Shown piece after piece: positions 46,011 to 54,299 of a DNA stretch of 64,000 nucleotides (positions are counted from its first letter, which is position 1; the number at the start of each line of letters is the position of its first letter). The stretch covers positions 62,001 to 126,000 of the forward strand of contig NZ_VTFV01000010.1 of the NCBI RefSeq assembly GCF_009192745.1. Reading direction: 5' to 3'. The notes under the pieces are model-generated. The model made no database searches. It saw only the letters and a program-made list of their open reading frames with translations, and was not told the origin of the DNA. The translations under genes were made by a program, and so were the position numbers. Origin of the DNA: Arthrobacter citreus (lineage in GTDB: Bacteria > Actinomycetota > Actinomycetes > Actinomycetales > Micrococcaceae).

Positions 46011-46945
46011 GCCGGTACCAGCAGGTCACGGGCGGCCATTCCGGCCCCGGCCAGCCCGGCGTCCTGCCCCAGGGCGGAGAGGAGCAGCCGTGGACGGCGG
46101 TGGAAGGAGAGCCGGCTGTTCACGATCCCGGCGAGCGGGCCCAGCAGTGCCGGGCCGGCCTGGGACAGGCCTCCGCCAAGGATTACCGCTTCACTTCCCA
46201 AGACGGCGGTTACTTGGCTGATCACGGTAGCCAGTGCTTCAAGGGCCTCGTCCCAGATATTGCACGCCGTGGGGTCCCCGGCAGCAGCGGCTGCCAGCAC
46301 TTCCCGTGCGCCGGCATTGTCCGTACCCGTGTGGCTGGCCCAGCGCCGACCGATGGCACCGGCCGAGGCAACGGTCTCGAGGCAGCCGACGGCGCCGCAG
46401 GCGCAGGGGAGGCCCCCGGGCACGGGAGCATGCCCGATCTCGCCCGCGAATCCTCCACCGTGGACCCGGCGTCCGTCGCTGAACACGGCTCCGGCGATTC
46501 CGGTACCGATGACCATGACGACGGCGTCGCGCAGCCCCTGCCCGGCCCCAAGCCGCATTTCGGCTTCACCGGCCAGGCCCACATCGTGCCCGAAGGCCAC
46601 GGGAAGCCCGGTGGCGTTCCGGACCTCGGCGGAGAACGGATAGTCCCGCCACCCAAGGTTTGCGGAGAGGATGCCGATCCCGGCCGTTTCATCGACCAGG
46701 CCGGGCACAACCAGCCCGATCGAGCGGATGGGCACACCGGAAGCAAGTGCCCGGTACTCCCCGAGCAGGCGTGCAGTCTCGGCAACTATGACGTCTCCAG
46801 GGGCCTGCCGGTCCCGCGGCGTCGGCAGCCGGCGAAGGCCGTGGAACACGCCGGTGGAATCCTGGAGTGCAACCTTTATGTCCGTTCCGCCGACGTCGAG
46901 GGCAAGGACGAGTCCTTCCCCGTCCGGCGGCGCTGCGCTGTGCAT
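46007..46945 (-). CDS. ROK-family sugar kinase
   Basis: This 312-residue kinase of the ROK family has the N-terminal phosphate loop LALDVGGTDIKVAL, the catalytic region GHDVGLAGEAEM and the zinc-binding CACGAVGCLET. It lacks the N-terminal helix-turn-helix of ROK repressors, so it is an enzyme that phosphorylates a hexose or amino sugar at entry. It starts eight bases after the SIS gene and overlaps the PfkB gene by four bases. No Shine-Dalgarno is obvious, which suggests coupling to upstream translation. Confidence 0.88.
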   Translation of the reverse strand: MHSAAPPDGEGLVLALDVGGTDIKVALQDSTGVFHGLRRLPTPRDRQAPGDVIVAETARLLGEYRALASGVPIRSIGLVVPGLVDETAGIGILSANLGWRDYPFSAEVRNATGLPVAFGHDVGLAGEAEMRLGAGQGLRDAVVMVIGTGIAGAVFSDGRRVHGGGFAGEIGHAPVPGGLPCACGAVGCLETVASAGAIGRRWASHTGTDNAGAREVLAAAAAGDPTACNIWDEALEALATVISQVTAVLGSEAVILGGGLSQAGPALLGPLAGIVNSRLSFHRRPRLLLSALGQDAGLAGAGMAARDLLVPA

Positions 46946-46953
46946 GGCGGAAA

Positions 46954-47886
46954 CTAGCCCGCGAGGATGACGGAACGGGTGAGGTTGCGCGGACTGTCCG
47001 GGTCCAGGCCGGCTGCCAGGGCACGTTCCAGGGACAGGCGGTGAATCCGCACGAGCTCGGCCAGCGGATGGCGCCCGGTGGCCTCGAAGCGTGCTCCGGC
47101 GGCATGCACGTCCCGGCTCAGGCCGGCGGGCTCAGTCCCCAGCAGCCAGGTGACCCGTCCGGGGGCCGCAATCGCGATCGGTCCGTGGCGGTATTCCATG
47201 GCGGGGTATGACTCGGTCCATTCCTGGGCAGCTTCACGCATCTTCAGCGCCGCTTCGTGGGCCAGCCCAACGGTCCAGCCGCGGCCCAGGAAGGTGAACT
47301 GCCCGGCCGCCAGCAGCTCATCCGGAATAGATTCATCCAGCACCTCGCGGGCATCCGCGACCGCATCGGAGAGGTCCCAGCCCAGGGAGGTGAGCAGATA
47401 GCACAGCGCGGCGGTGGCGAACCGGGTCTGGACCACGGAGGTCTCATCGGCGTAGGGAAGGGCGACGACGGCGTCCGCAAGACCGGCAGCGGGAGTGCCC
47501 TCCGCTCCGAGAATGAGCACCGTCGGTGTTCCGGTTTCGCGCAGCCGGGCCAGCAGGTCGATGATTTCGCTGGTGGTGCCCGAGCGGGTTATCGCGATGA
47601 CCCCGTCATATCCGCGCTGCAGGACAGCTTCCGCTTCCGATGCGGCAAAGGCATCCGTGGCTCCCTGCCCGGAGGACTCCCGTGCTGCCGCGTAGGCCTG
47701 GGCCATGAACCAGGAGGTGCCGCAGCCCACCACGGCTACCCGGGCGTTTGGTGCCGGCAGCAGGTTTTCAGCTTTCGCCTGCTGAACCGCGAGTTCCCAG
47801 ACGCCGGGCTGGGACCGGAGCTCTTCCCGCATCCACTGGCCAGGCAGTGCGGCGGCAGGCGTTGATGCGGGTGCAGTTTCGGACAT
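46954..47886 (-). CDS. SIS-domain sugar-phosphate isomerase/deaminase
   Basis: This 310-residue protein has two SIS domains like the isomerase half of GlmS and like AgaS: VVGCGTSWFMAQAY, AITRSGTTSEIID and MEYRHGPIAIAAPG with the catalytic region. The glutaminase domain is absent. In an operon with a ROK kinase, a PfkB kinase and a class II aldolase, a galactosamine-6-phosphate deaminase/isomerase producing tagatose-6-phosphate is the simplest reading. A fructosamine-type deglycase is an alternative. ATG 47886 has AGGAG about ten bases upstream. It is the first gene of the operon. Confidence 0.85.
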   Translation of the reverse strand: MSETAPASTPAAALPGQWMREELRSQPGVWELAVQQAKAENLLPAPNARVAVVGCGTSWFMAQAYAAARESSGQGATDAFAASEAEAVLQRGYDGVIAITRSGTTSEIIDLLARLRETGTPTVLILGAEGTPAAGLADAVVALPYADETSVVQTRFATAALCYLLTSLGWDLSDAVADAREVLDESIPDELLAAGQFTFLGRGWTVGLAHEAALKMREAAQEWTESYPAMEYRHGPIAIAAPGRVTWLLGTEPAGLSRDVHAAGARFEATGRHPLAELVRIHRLSLERALAAGLDPDSPRNLTRSVILAG

Positions 47887-47970
47887 GCGGGGTGCGCTCC
47901 TTTTGGGAATGCGTCCCGCTGCAGGGACGCATGGATGCTTCATGGTGATCAATGATTGGTTCTACGGTCC

Positions 47971-47990
47971 AACAATCACAAATAATCACA
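47971..47990. promoter_or_regulatory. Candidate DeoR site, tandem repeat
   Basis: AACAATCACA and AATAATCACA are two adjacent ten-base near-identical repeats, 85 bases upstream of the SIS gene. The core ACAATCAC recurs inverted at 48128-48135 near the ABC importer. Direct repeats of this kind suit DeoR-family repressors. Confidence 0.45.
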
Positions 47991-48077
47991 TTCCTCGACC
48001 GACTGCAATGGGTTGCCCGGTATTGCCGCAGCCCGCCACAGGCAATGTTTCAGGCCCGTGAATCTTTTAGAAAACTC

Positions 48078-48138
48078 TTGACTCCGCGCATTCAGCAGGA
48101 AACTATGTGGAAATCGTCTGCTCAATCGTGATTGTGAG
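48078..48138 (+). promoter_or_regulatory. Candidate promoter and operator of the ABC importer
   Basis: TTGACT (48078-48083) and AACTAT (48101-48106) have a 17-base spacer. The inverted core GTGATTGT (48128-48135) lies about 20 bases after the -10, where a repressor would block transcription. The whole 47887-48243 gap carries only these elements and no gene. Confidence 0.42.
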
Positions 48139-48243
48139 TGGGCAGAAAAAGTCATAACGCATCATCCGCGACGGTAACCAGGTGTCCCGCGATCAGCGGC
48201 GGCCCGGGTGCGCTGCCGGTTCCATCACTTGAAAGAGGACTCA

Positions 48244-49476
48244 ATGAAGCGAAAACTCCCCCTGGGCCTGATCGCCGTGGCAGCTGCGGGCTCCCTGGCG
48301 GTCTCCTCCTGCGGCTTTGGCGGGGGAGGCGGCGGCGAAGACGGCGCCACGACCCTGAACATGCTTGTTCCCACGTACTCCGACGGCACCAAGGCGCTGT
48401 GGGAAGGAGTCATCGAGGACTTCGAGGCAGCGAACGAGGGCATCGACGTCGTTCTCCAGGTGGAATCCTGGGAGAACATCGAGTCCGTCCTGCAGACGAA
48501 GATCCAGGCCGGAGAGGCGCCGGACATCTACAACGGCGGTGCTTTCTCTGCTTTCGCCGAAGAAGGCCTGCTCTACCCCGCGGAGGAAGTTGCCTCCGAA
48601 TCGACCATCGGCGACTTCCAGGAATCCTTCGCCGAGAACGAGGCGCTGGACGGGACCCAGTACGGCCTCCCGCTGATCGCCTCGGTGCGGGCCCTGTTCT
48701 ACAACCAGGACCTGTTCGACCAGGCCGGAGTGGAAGCGCCGCCGGAGACCTGGGATGAGCTCTACGATGCCGCCAAGAAGATCTCCGCTACCGGAACCCC
48801 CGGATACGGCATGCCGCTTGGCTCCGAAGAAGCCCAGGGTGAAAGCCTGATCTGGTTCGCCGGAAACGGCGGAGGTTTTGGGGACGAGTCCACCATTACG
48901 GTGGACAGCCCCGAAAACATCGAGGCCGCGGAGTTCATGAAGAAGATGATCACCGACGGCGTGACCCAGCCGGACCCCGGAGCCACCCAGCGCACGCCCA
49001 TGCTCAATGTCTTTGCCCAGGGCCAGATCGGCATGGTCTATGCCCTGCCGCAGACCGTCGGGCAGATTGAGGAAGCCAATCCGGACCTGAACTACGGCGT
49101 GGCCAGCGTTCCCACCAACACCGGCGAGCCCTCCACCCTGGGTGTGGCGGACCGCCTGATGGCCTTCAAGAATGACGGTGACAAGGCTGAAGCCATCACT
49201 AAGTTCATGGACTTCTTCTTCGCCGAAGACCAGTACGTCAACTGGGTCCAGACCGAAGGGTTCCTGCCCACCACCAAGAGCGGCTCCGAAGCCATGGGAT
49301 CGGACGAGACGCTCAAGCCGTTCCTGGAGATGCTGCCCAGCGCCAATTTCTACCCGACCACCAACCCGGCATGGAACGCCACTGACGGAGCGTTCAAGTC
49401 GCTGATGGGCCAGCTGGAGGACCAGGACGCTGCCGAGGTGCTTGGACAGATCCAGTCCAAGGCTGACGCCTCCTAG
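48244..49476 (+). CDS. ABC sugar-binding lipoprotein
   Basis: This 410-residue extracellular binding protein belongs to cluster B, the CUT1-type carbohydrate family. The signal peptide ends in a lipobox VSSC, with Cys23 to be lipidated, followed by a Gly-rich tether. The fold is seen in TLNMLVPTYSDGTKALWEGV, GEAPDIYNGGAFSAFAEEG and YGLPLIASVRALFYNQDLFD, common in sugar-binding proteins. The ATG at 48244 has AGAGGA upstream. Two permease genes follow. The divergent catabolic operon predicts an amino sugar or related sugar as ligand. Confidence 0.93.
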   Translation: MKRKLPLGLIAVAAAGSLAVSSCGFGGGGGGEDGATTLNMLVPTYSDGTKALWEGVIEDFEAANEGIDVVLQVESWENIESVLQTKIQAGEAPDIYNGGAFSAFAEEGLLYPAEEVASESTIGDFQESFAENEALDGTQYGLPLIASVRALFYNQDLFDQAGVEAPPETWDELYDAAKKISATGTPGYGMPLGSEEAQGESLIWFAGNGGGFGDESTITVDSPENIEAAEFMKKMITDGVTQPDPGATQRTPMLNVFAQGQIGMVYALPQTVGQIEEANPDLNYGVASVPTNTGEPSTLGVADRLMAFKNDGDKAEAITKFMDFFFAEDQYVNWVQTEGFLPTTKSGSEAMGSDETLKPFLEMLPSANFYPTTNPAWNATDGAFKSLMGQLEDQDAAEVLGQIQSKADAS

Positions 49477-49546
49477 AAGCAGCCCCACCCGGGGCCGGCT
49501 TCCTGCACGGGGAGCCGGCCCCTCAGCCCAAGAACGGGACCAGCAG

Positions 49547-50470
49547 ATGAGCACACTGACCCGGCCGCGGACGACGGCCACCACACAGAAACCACGCAAG
49601 GCGAGGGAGATCCTGGCCGCCCTGCCCTGGATCGGGCCGGTACTGCTTTTGATCTTCGGCGTGGTGATCTTTCCTGCCGGTTATATGGTCTACAGCTCCA
49701 CCCGGCGGATCAGCCAGGCCGGAACCAACGTTGAAGGCGTTGGCCTGGCGAACTTCGCGACGGTGTTCGCGGACCCCAACCTTCCCCGGATCCTGCTGAA
49801 CACGGTCATCTGGGTGGTTGTGGTGGTCACCCTGACGGTGCTGCTCTCGCTGGCGCTGGCAAACTTCCTGAACAAGCCCTTCCCGGGACGCACGCTGGTG
49901 CGGATGGCCGTGGTTGTGCCCTGGGCCGCCAGCGTCGTCATGACCACCACCGTCTTCTATTACGGACTTGACCGGGACTACGGCATCATCAACAAGTTCA
50001 TGGTGGACATCGGCCTCATGGATTCCCCGTACGGCTTCACCAAGAACGTTGCCTCGGCACTGGCGGCAGCGATCGTGATTGGTGTTTTCGTCTCCCTGCC
50101 TTTCACCACCTACACCCTGCTCGCCGGATTCCAGGCCATCCCCGGGGACACGCTTGAAGCCGCCAAAATGGACGGTGCCGGGCCGGTCCGCACCTTCTTC
50201 GGCGTGATCCTTCCCCAGCTGCGCGGTGCCCTGGCCGTCTCCGTGCTCATCAACATCATCAACGTCTTCAACAACCTGCCAATCCTGCGGATCATGACGG
50301 GTTCAATACCGGGCTATAACGCAGACACCCTGATGACCTACATCTTCAAGGTGCTCCAGTACGAGCGGCGGCTGGATATTGCCAGCGCCCTCAGTGTGGT
50401 CAACTTCGCGGTGGTGCTGGTGATAGTCGCGGTCTACGTCAAACTCGTCAAGCCCATGAAGGAGGTCTGA
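49547..50470 (+). CDS. ABC sugar permease 1 (MalF-like)
   Basis: This 307-residue permease of a CUT1 importer has about six transmembrane helices and the cytoplasmic EAA loop EAAKMDGAGPVRTFFGVILP that docks to the ATPase. ATG 49547 is chosen after the 70-base gap from the binding protein; the frame opening earlier at 49442 overlaps that gene. The second permease begins one base after its stop. No ATPase gene lies in the cluster, so a shared MsiK-type ATPase encoded elsewhere is likely. Confidence 0.93.
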   Translation: MSTLTRPRTTATTQKPRKAREILAALPWIGPVLLLIFGVVIFPAGYMVYSSTRRISQAGTNVEGVGLANFATVFADPNLPRILLNTVIWVVVVVTLTVLLSLALANFLNKPFPGRTLVRMAVVVPWAASVVMTTTVFYYGLDRDYGIINKFMVDIGLMDSPYGFTKNVASALAAAIVIGVFVSLPFTTYTLLAGFQAIPGDTLEAAKMDGAGPVRTFFGVILPQLRGALAVSVLINIINVFNNLPILRIMTGSIPGYNADTLMTYIFKVLQYERRLDIASALSVVNFAVVLVIVAVYVKLVKPMKEV

Positions 50471-50471
50471 G

Positions 50472-51386
50472 ATGGCCGCCACCGCCCCCGCCCCGGTCAA
50501 GACCCAGTCACCGCTGCAGCTGCCCGCAAGCACCGCAAGGACGCGGTCGGACGGTTCCAGCAGCCGCAGGATGGCAGTTCGCTCAGCCATCGGAGCCGTG
50601 ATTGCCCTGGCGTTCCTGGCGCCGTACCTGATCATGGCCGTCGGATCGCTGAAGACCCGGTCGGAGATCCTGGGTGTTCCGCCGGCCTACCTGCCGCAGG
50701 ACGGGCTGCAGTTCGGGAACTACACCACCATGTGGGATACCCCGGAAACACCGCTGCCGTTCAACCTGATGTCCACGATCATCATTGCGGTGTGTTCCAC
50801 GATCCTTGTGCTTTTGGTGGCGACGCCGGCGGCGTACTACACGGCACGTTTCCGCTTCCCCGGCCGAATGGTGTTCCTTTTCCTGGTGATTGTCACGCAG
50901 ATGCTGCAGCCCGCAGTACTCACCGCAGGCCTGTTCCGGCAAATGCTCTGGCTGGACCTGAATGACACCTGGCTCGCCATGATCCTCATCAACGCGGCCT
51001 TCAACCTGTCCTTCGCCCTGTGGATCATGCACAGTTTCTTCGCGGCCATCCCCAAGGAAATCGACGAGGCTGCCCAGATTGACGGCGCCGGGAGGCTGCG
51101 CGTGCTGTTCACCGTGAACCTGCCGCTGGTCTGGCCGGGCATTGTCACTGCGGTGATCTTCACCTTCGTCTCCGCCTGGAATGAATTCGCTGCCAGCCTG
51201 GTGATCATGTCGACGGCGGAGAACCAGCCGCTCTCGGTGGCGCTGACCAAGTTCATTGGGCAGTACTCCACCAGCTGGCAGTACGTCTTCGGGATATCGA
51301 TCGTCGCGATTGTTCCTGTGATCATTCTGTTCGCCGTGATCGAGAAGCGGCTCATCGGCGGCCTGACCGCCGGCGCCGTCAAATAG
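50472..51386 (+). CDS. ABC sugar permease 2 (MalG-like)
   Basis: This 304-residue second permease of the importer begins with a 40-residue Ala/Ser/Arg-rich cytoplasmic leader, followed by six helices. The EAA loop is DEAAQIDGAGRLRVLFTVNLP-like (about residue 197), and the end is ALTKFIGQYSTSWQYV followed by a final helix and a basic tail. GGAGG precedes the ATG within the end of permease 1. The minus-strand tRNA gene follows 21 bases later, so the importer operon ends here. Confidence 0.93.
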   Translation: MAATAPAPVKTQSPLQLPASTARTRSDGSSSRRMAVRSAIGAVIALAFLAPYLIMAVGSLKTRSEILGVPPAYLPQDGLQFGNYTTMWDTPETPLPFNLMSTIIIAVCSTILVLLVATPAAYYTARFRFPGRMVFLFLVIVTQMLQPAVLTAGLFRQMLWLDLNDTWLAMILINAAFNLSFALWIMHSFFAAIPKEIDEAAQIDGAGRLRVLFTVNLPLVWPGIVTAVIFTFVSAWNEFAASLVIMSTAENQPLSVALTKFIGQYSTSWQYVFGISIVAIVPVIILFAVIEKRLIGGLTAGAVK

Positions 51387-51407
51387 CGGCCGCCGGATAC
51401 AAAAAAG

Positions 51408-51481
51408 TGCCCCCGGCCGGAATCGAACCGACGACCTGCCCTTTAGGAGAGGGCCGCTCTATCCTACTGAGCTACGGAGGC
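51408..51481 (-). tRNA. tRNA-Arg(CCT)
   Basis: All four arms fold: acceptor GCCTCCG with CGGGGGC (one T-G pair), a D arm starting TAGCTCAGT, an anticodon stem GCCCT/AGGGC around loop CTCCTAA (anticodon CCT), and T loop TTCGATT. The discriminator is A. CCA is not encoded. Six T residues (51401-51406 on the minus strand) follow and probably end transcription. It reads the rare AGG codon. Confidence 0.95.
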
Positions 51482-51561
51482 GTCGCCGCCGGTGCCCGGC
51501 AGCGATAAACAGCTTACCTGTTTTCGGCTGCAGGTGCCTCGCGGCCTGCATGGACACGCTG

Positions 51562-52074
51562 CTATGCCTTGGGTGCGGGTCCTGCCGGAGCGGGGCTGTT
51601 CGCTGAATCTTCCAGATGCTGCAGGTAGGTGGTGTACGCCTGCCGCATCCCGATGAGGAAGCTGCGGACGGTCTGAAGCTCAGCTTCCGAGTATTGGTCC
51701 ATGACCTCGGTGGTCAAAGCCCCAAGCGGACCGAAGTAGGCGCCGGCCAGTTCGCGGGCCAGGGGTTCAAAGTGCAGGGTCACTTTCCGGCGGTCTGCCT
51801 CGGACCGGGCCCGGTGGATGTGGCCGATCTGTTCCAGCCGGTCAATCACGGCCGTGGTTGCGCCCGTGGATGTTCCCAGCAGCGTGCTCAGCCGTCCGGC
51901 GGTCAGCGGTACACCGCGTACCTCGGCTTCCATGACCAGCGTCAGCGCCCGCATATCCGTCGAGTTCAGACCGTGCTTATGGGCGAATGCGTCCGCGACG
52001 AGCTGGCCGTCCAGCCCCATGCCCCGGACAGCCTCCACAATTTCACGACGCAGCGCGTTCATCTCCACCACCAT
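51562..52074 (-). CDS. MarR-family repressor
   Basis: This 170-residue winged-helix regulator has MarR features: LTAGRLSTLLGTSTGATTAVIDRLEQIGHIHRARS-type recognition region (about 55-90) with the wing RRKVTLHFEPLA. The C terminus has a Pro/Ala-rich tail. The ATG at 52074 or an in-frame ATG at 52062 may be used; GTGGTGGAG lies between them. It is divergent from an MMPL exporter. The 25-base palindrome between them at 52092-52116 is the obvious operator, so it should repress the exporter and itself until a ligand binds. Confidence 0.9.
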   Translation of the reverse strand: MVVEMNALRREIVEAVRGMGLDGQLVADAFAHKHGLNSTDMRALTLVMEAEVRGVPLTAGRLSTLLGTSTGATTAVIDRLEQIGHIHRARSEADRRKVTLHFEPLARELAGAYFGPLGALTTEVMDQYSEAELQTVRSFLIGMRQAYTTYLQHLEDSANSPAPAGPAPKA

Positions 52075-52091
52075 ATAGTAGCTTCACGTTG

Positions 52092-52116
52092 AAGTATCTC
52101 TAAATAAGAGATACTT
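52092..52116. promoter_or_regulatory. MarR operator palindrome
   Basis: Perfect 10-bp arms AAGTATCTCT (52092-52101) and AGAGATACTT (52107-52116) flank AAATA. It lies 17 bases upstream of the marR start and 50 bases upstream of the MMPL start, and is AT-rich against a GC-rich background. Confidence 0.8.
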
Positions 52117-52166
52117 TGTTCTCTAGTTACTTGACCGCTGCAACACCTACACCTCTGGAGTACCCC

Positions 52167-54299
52167 ATGAGCGCGAAGATAGTTAAATCGGCGAGGGCTG
52201 CGCTAGTCACGCTGTTCCTCGGCCTGGTGGTGATCGTGGGGCTCTTTGCCATTCCGGTCCCTGCGAACGAGACCTCGACGGTCGGCCAGCTCAGCGACAA
52301 GTACCAGGTCACCCAGGTGCAGGAACTGCTCAAGGAATTCCCTGACGCCCAGCAGTCCACCGCGCTGATTGTTGTTTCCCGCGAAGACGGCGGCGAAATG
52401 AGCGAGACGGACATAGCGGGCATTGCCGAAATCACTGCGGCCGCAACGGACGCCGGCGTCGAGGCTCCTCCCGCCCAGGTTCCCCCGCTGGTCTCCGAAA
52501 ACGGCGTAGTCGCGATCATTCCGGTCACGCTGCAGGCAGCCGCCGACGACGGCGATGCCGTGGGCGAGGAAGTCGAGGCACTGCGCGGGGCAGTCAGCGA
52601 CGCCGCTCCGCAGGGGCTCAAAGCCGAACTCACCGGCGGTGCTGCGTTCACCGCCGACCTGGCCGGCGTCTTCGCCGGAGCTAACTTCACGCTTCTTGCA
52701 GTAACAGCAGCAGTAGTGGCACTGCTGTTGATCGTCACCTACCGCTCTCCATGGCTGTGGATCGTCCCGCTGGCCATCGTGGGTACCATCGAGCAGCTCT
52801 CGCTGCGCATGGTGGACGTGCTGGCCCCCATCGTCGGCATCGAGGTTGATCCCTCCGCCGTCGGCATCACCAGCGTCCTCGTCTTCGGTGCGGCGACCAA
52901 CTACGCCCTGCTGCTCATCGCCCGTTACCGGGAAGAACTGCGCGTCCACGACAGCGTTTACGCGGCGATGGGCAAGGCCCTGAGCCGCACCCGCGAAGCA
53001 ATCATCGCCTCCGGCGGCACGGTCATCCTGGCACTTCTGACCCTGCTGTTCACCGACACGATGAGCTACCGCGGGCTGGGCTTCTCTGCTGCGGTGGGAA
53101 TTGTCTTCGCCATCCTTAGTGCACTGTTCCTGCTGCCGGTGGCCCTTGTACTGCTGGGCCGGAAGCTGTTCTGGCCGTTCGTGCCCAAGGTCGGAGACCC
53201 GGCGCGCGAGGGCAAGTTCTGGGGCAAGCTCGGGGACGCAACGGCCCGCAAGCCGAAGACCATCGCCGGGATCGCCGTCATCGTCCTCCTGGTCATGGCC
53301 AGCGGCCTGTTCAGCGCCAAGATCGGCCTGAGCGAAAACGAACAGTTCACGGACAAGCCAGAAGCGGTTACCGCCGCTGAGACCCTCGAAGAGGGCTTCG
53401 CAGCCGGCTCGACCTTCCCGGTAATCGTGCTTGTGAACTCGGACGAGGCCGACGCCGCACTCGAAGAGCTGGGCAGCGTGGACGGCGTGGACAACGCCAC
53501 CATCAGCGACGAACACGACGGCCTGACCCGGATCGACCTGATCACAACCTACGAAGCAGGAACCGATGAGGCCAACACCTTCATCCGCGACCTGCGTTCG
53601 GACCTCGCGGAGAACCCGGGCTACGAAGCCCTGGTAGGCGGCGAAGCAGCCGAGCGGGTTGACCAGCTGGACGCTAATACGCACGACGTGACGCTGGTGG
53701 TCTCCCTGGTGATCCTGCTGGTGTTCCTGGTGCTCGTGGCCCTGCTGCGGTCCCTCGTTGCGCCGGTTCTGCTGGTGGCCTCGGTGCTGCTGACCTTCTT
53801 CGCCGCCAGCGGCATTAGCTGGCTGCTGTTTGTCAACGTCCTCGGCTTCCCGGCCCTGGATACGCTCACCCTGCTGTACAGCTTCCTGTTCCTGGTGGCA
53901 CTGGGCGTGGACTACAACATCTTCCTGGTCACCCGGGCCCGGGAGAACGCCGCCATCATGGGTACCAAGAAGGGCATGCTGGCAGCGCTGCGCTCCACGG
54001 GCGGCGTGATCACCAGTGCCGGCATCCTGCTGGCTGCAGTCTTCGTGGTCCTGGGTGTGCTGCCGCTGGTCACGCTCGCCCAGGTGGGCCTCACCGTGGC
54101 AATCGGTGTCCTCTTCGACACCCTGATCGTGCGGACCGTTATTGTGCCGGCCCTAGTGTTTGTCCTCGGTGACAGGTTCTGGTGGCCGTCCCGGCCGGGC
54201 GCTAAAAACGGCAAGCACGGACGCCACCAGGCTGAGCCCGAGGAGGACCCAGCGGGCGACCGTGAGGATGCTGGCCAGGCCAGCGTCACCGGCCGCTAG
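52167..54299 (+). CDS. MMPL-family RND exporter
   Basis: This 710-residue proton-driven exporter of the MmpL/ActII-ORF3 type has twelve transmembrane helices in two halves, each with a soluble domain of about 130 residues. The second half keeps the proton-relay pair GVDYNIFLVTRARE (Asp582-Tyr583). The equivalent first-half motif reads FGAATNYALLLIARYREEL, with Asn245 replacing the usual Asp. ATG 52167 has GGAG six bases upstream. The divergent MarR gene and palindrome suggest drug or lipid efflux under repressor control. The 3' end overlaps the next gene on the other strand by 147 bases. Confidence 0.92.
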   Translation: MSAKIVKSARAALVTLFLGLVVIVGLFAIPVPANETSTVGQLSDKYQVTQVQELLKEFPDAQQSTALIVVSREDGGEMSETDIAGIAEITAAATDAGVEAPPAQVPPLVSENGVVAIIPVTLQAAADDGDAVGEEVEALRGAVSDAAPQGLKAELTGGAAFTADLAGVFAGANFTLLAVTAAVVALLLIVTYRSPWLWIVPLAIVGTIEQLSLRMVDVLAPIVGIEVDPSAVGITSVLVFGAATNYALLLIARYREELRVHDSVYAAMGKALSRTREAIIASGGTVILALLTLLFTDTMSYRGLGFSAAVGIVFAILSALFLLPVALVLLGRKLFWPFVPKVGDPAREGKFWGKLGDATARKPKTIAGIAVIVLLVMASGLFSAKIGLSENEQFTDKPEAVTAAETLEEGFAAGSTFPVIVLVNSDEADAALEELGSVDGVDNATISDEHDGLTRIDLITTYEAGTDEANTFIRDLRSDLAENPGYEALVGGEAAERVDQLDANTHDVTLVVSLVILLVFLVLVALLRSLVAPVLLVASVLLTFFAASGISWLLFVNVLGFPALDTLTLLYSFLFLVALGVDYNIFLVTRARENAAIMGTKKGMLAALRSTGGVITSAGILLAAVFVVLGVLPLVTLAQVGLTVAIGVLFDTLIVRTVIVPALVFVLGDRFWWPSRPGAKNGKHGRHQAEPEEDPAGDREDAGQASVTGR

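Noticed and set aside
52203-53684. 493-codon minus-strand frame inside the MMPL gene
   Set aside because: Antisense shadow. The composition is Gln/His/Asp-rich with no domain, and the real gene is clearly the exporter.
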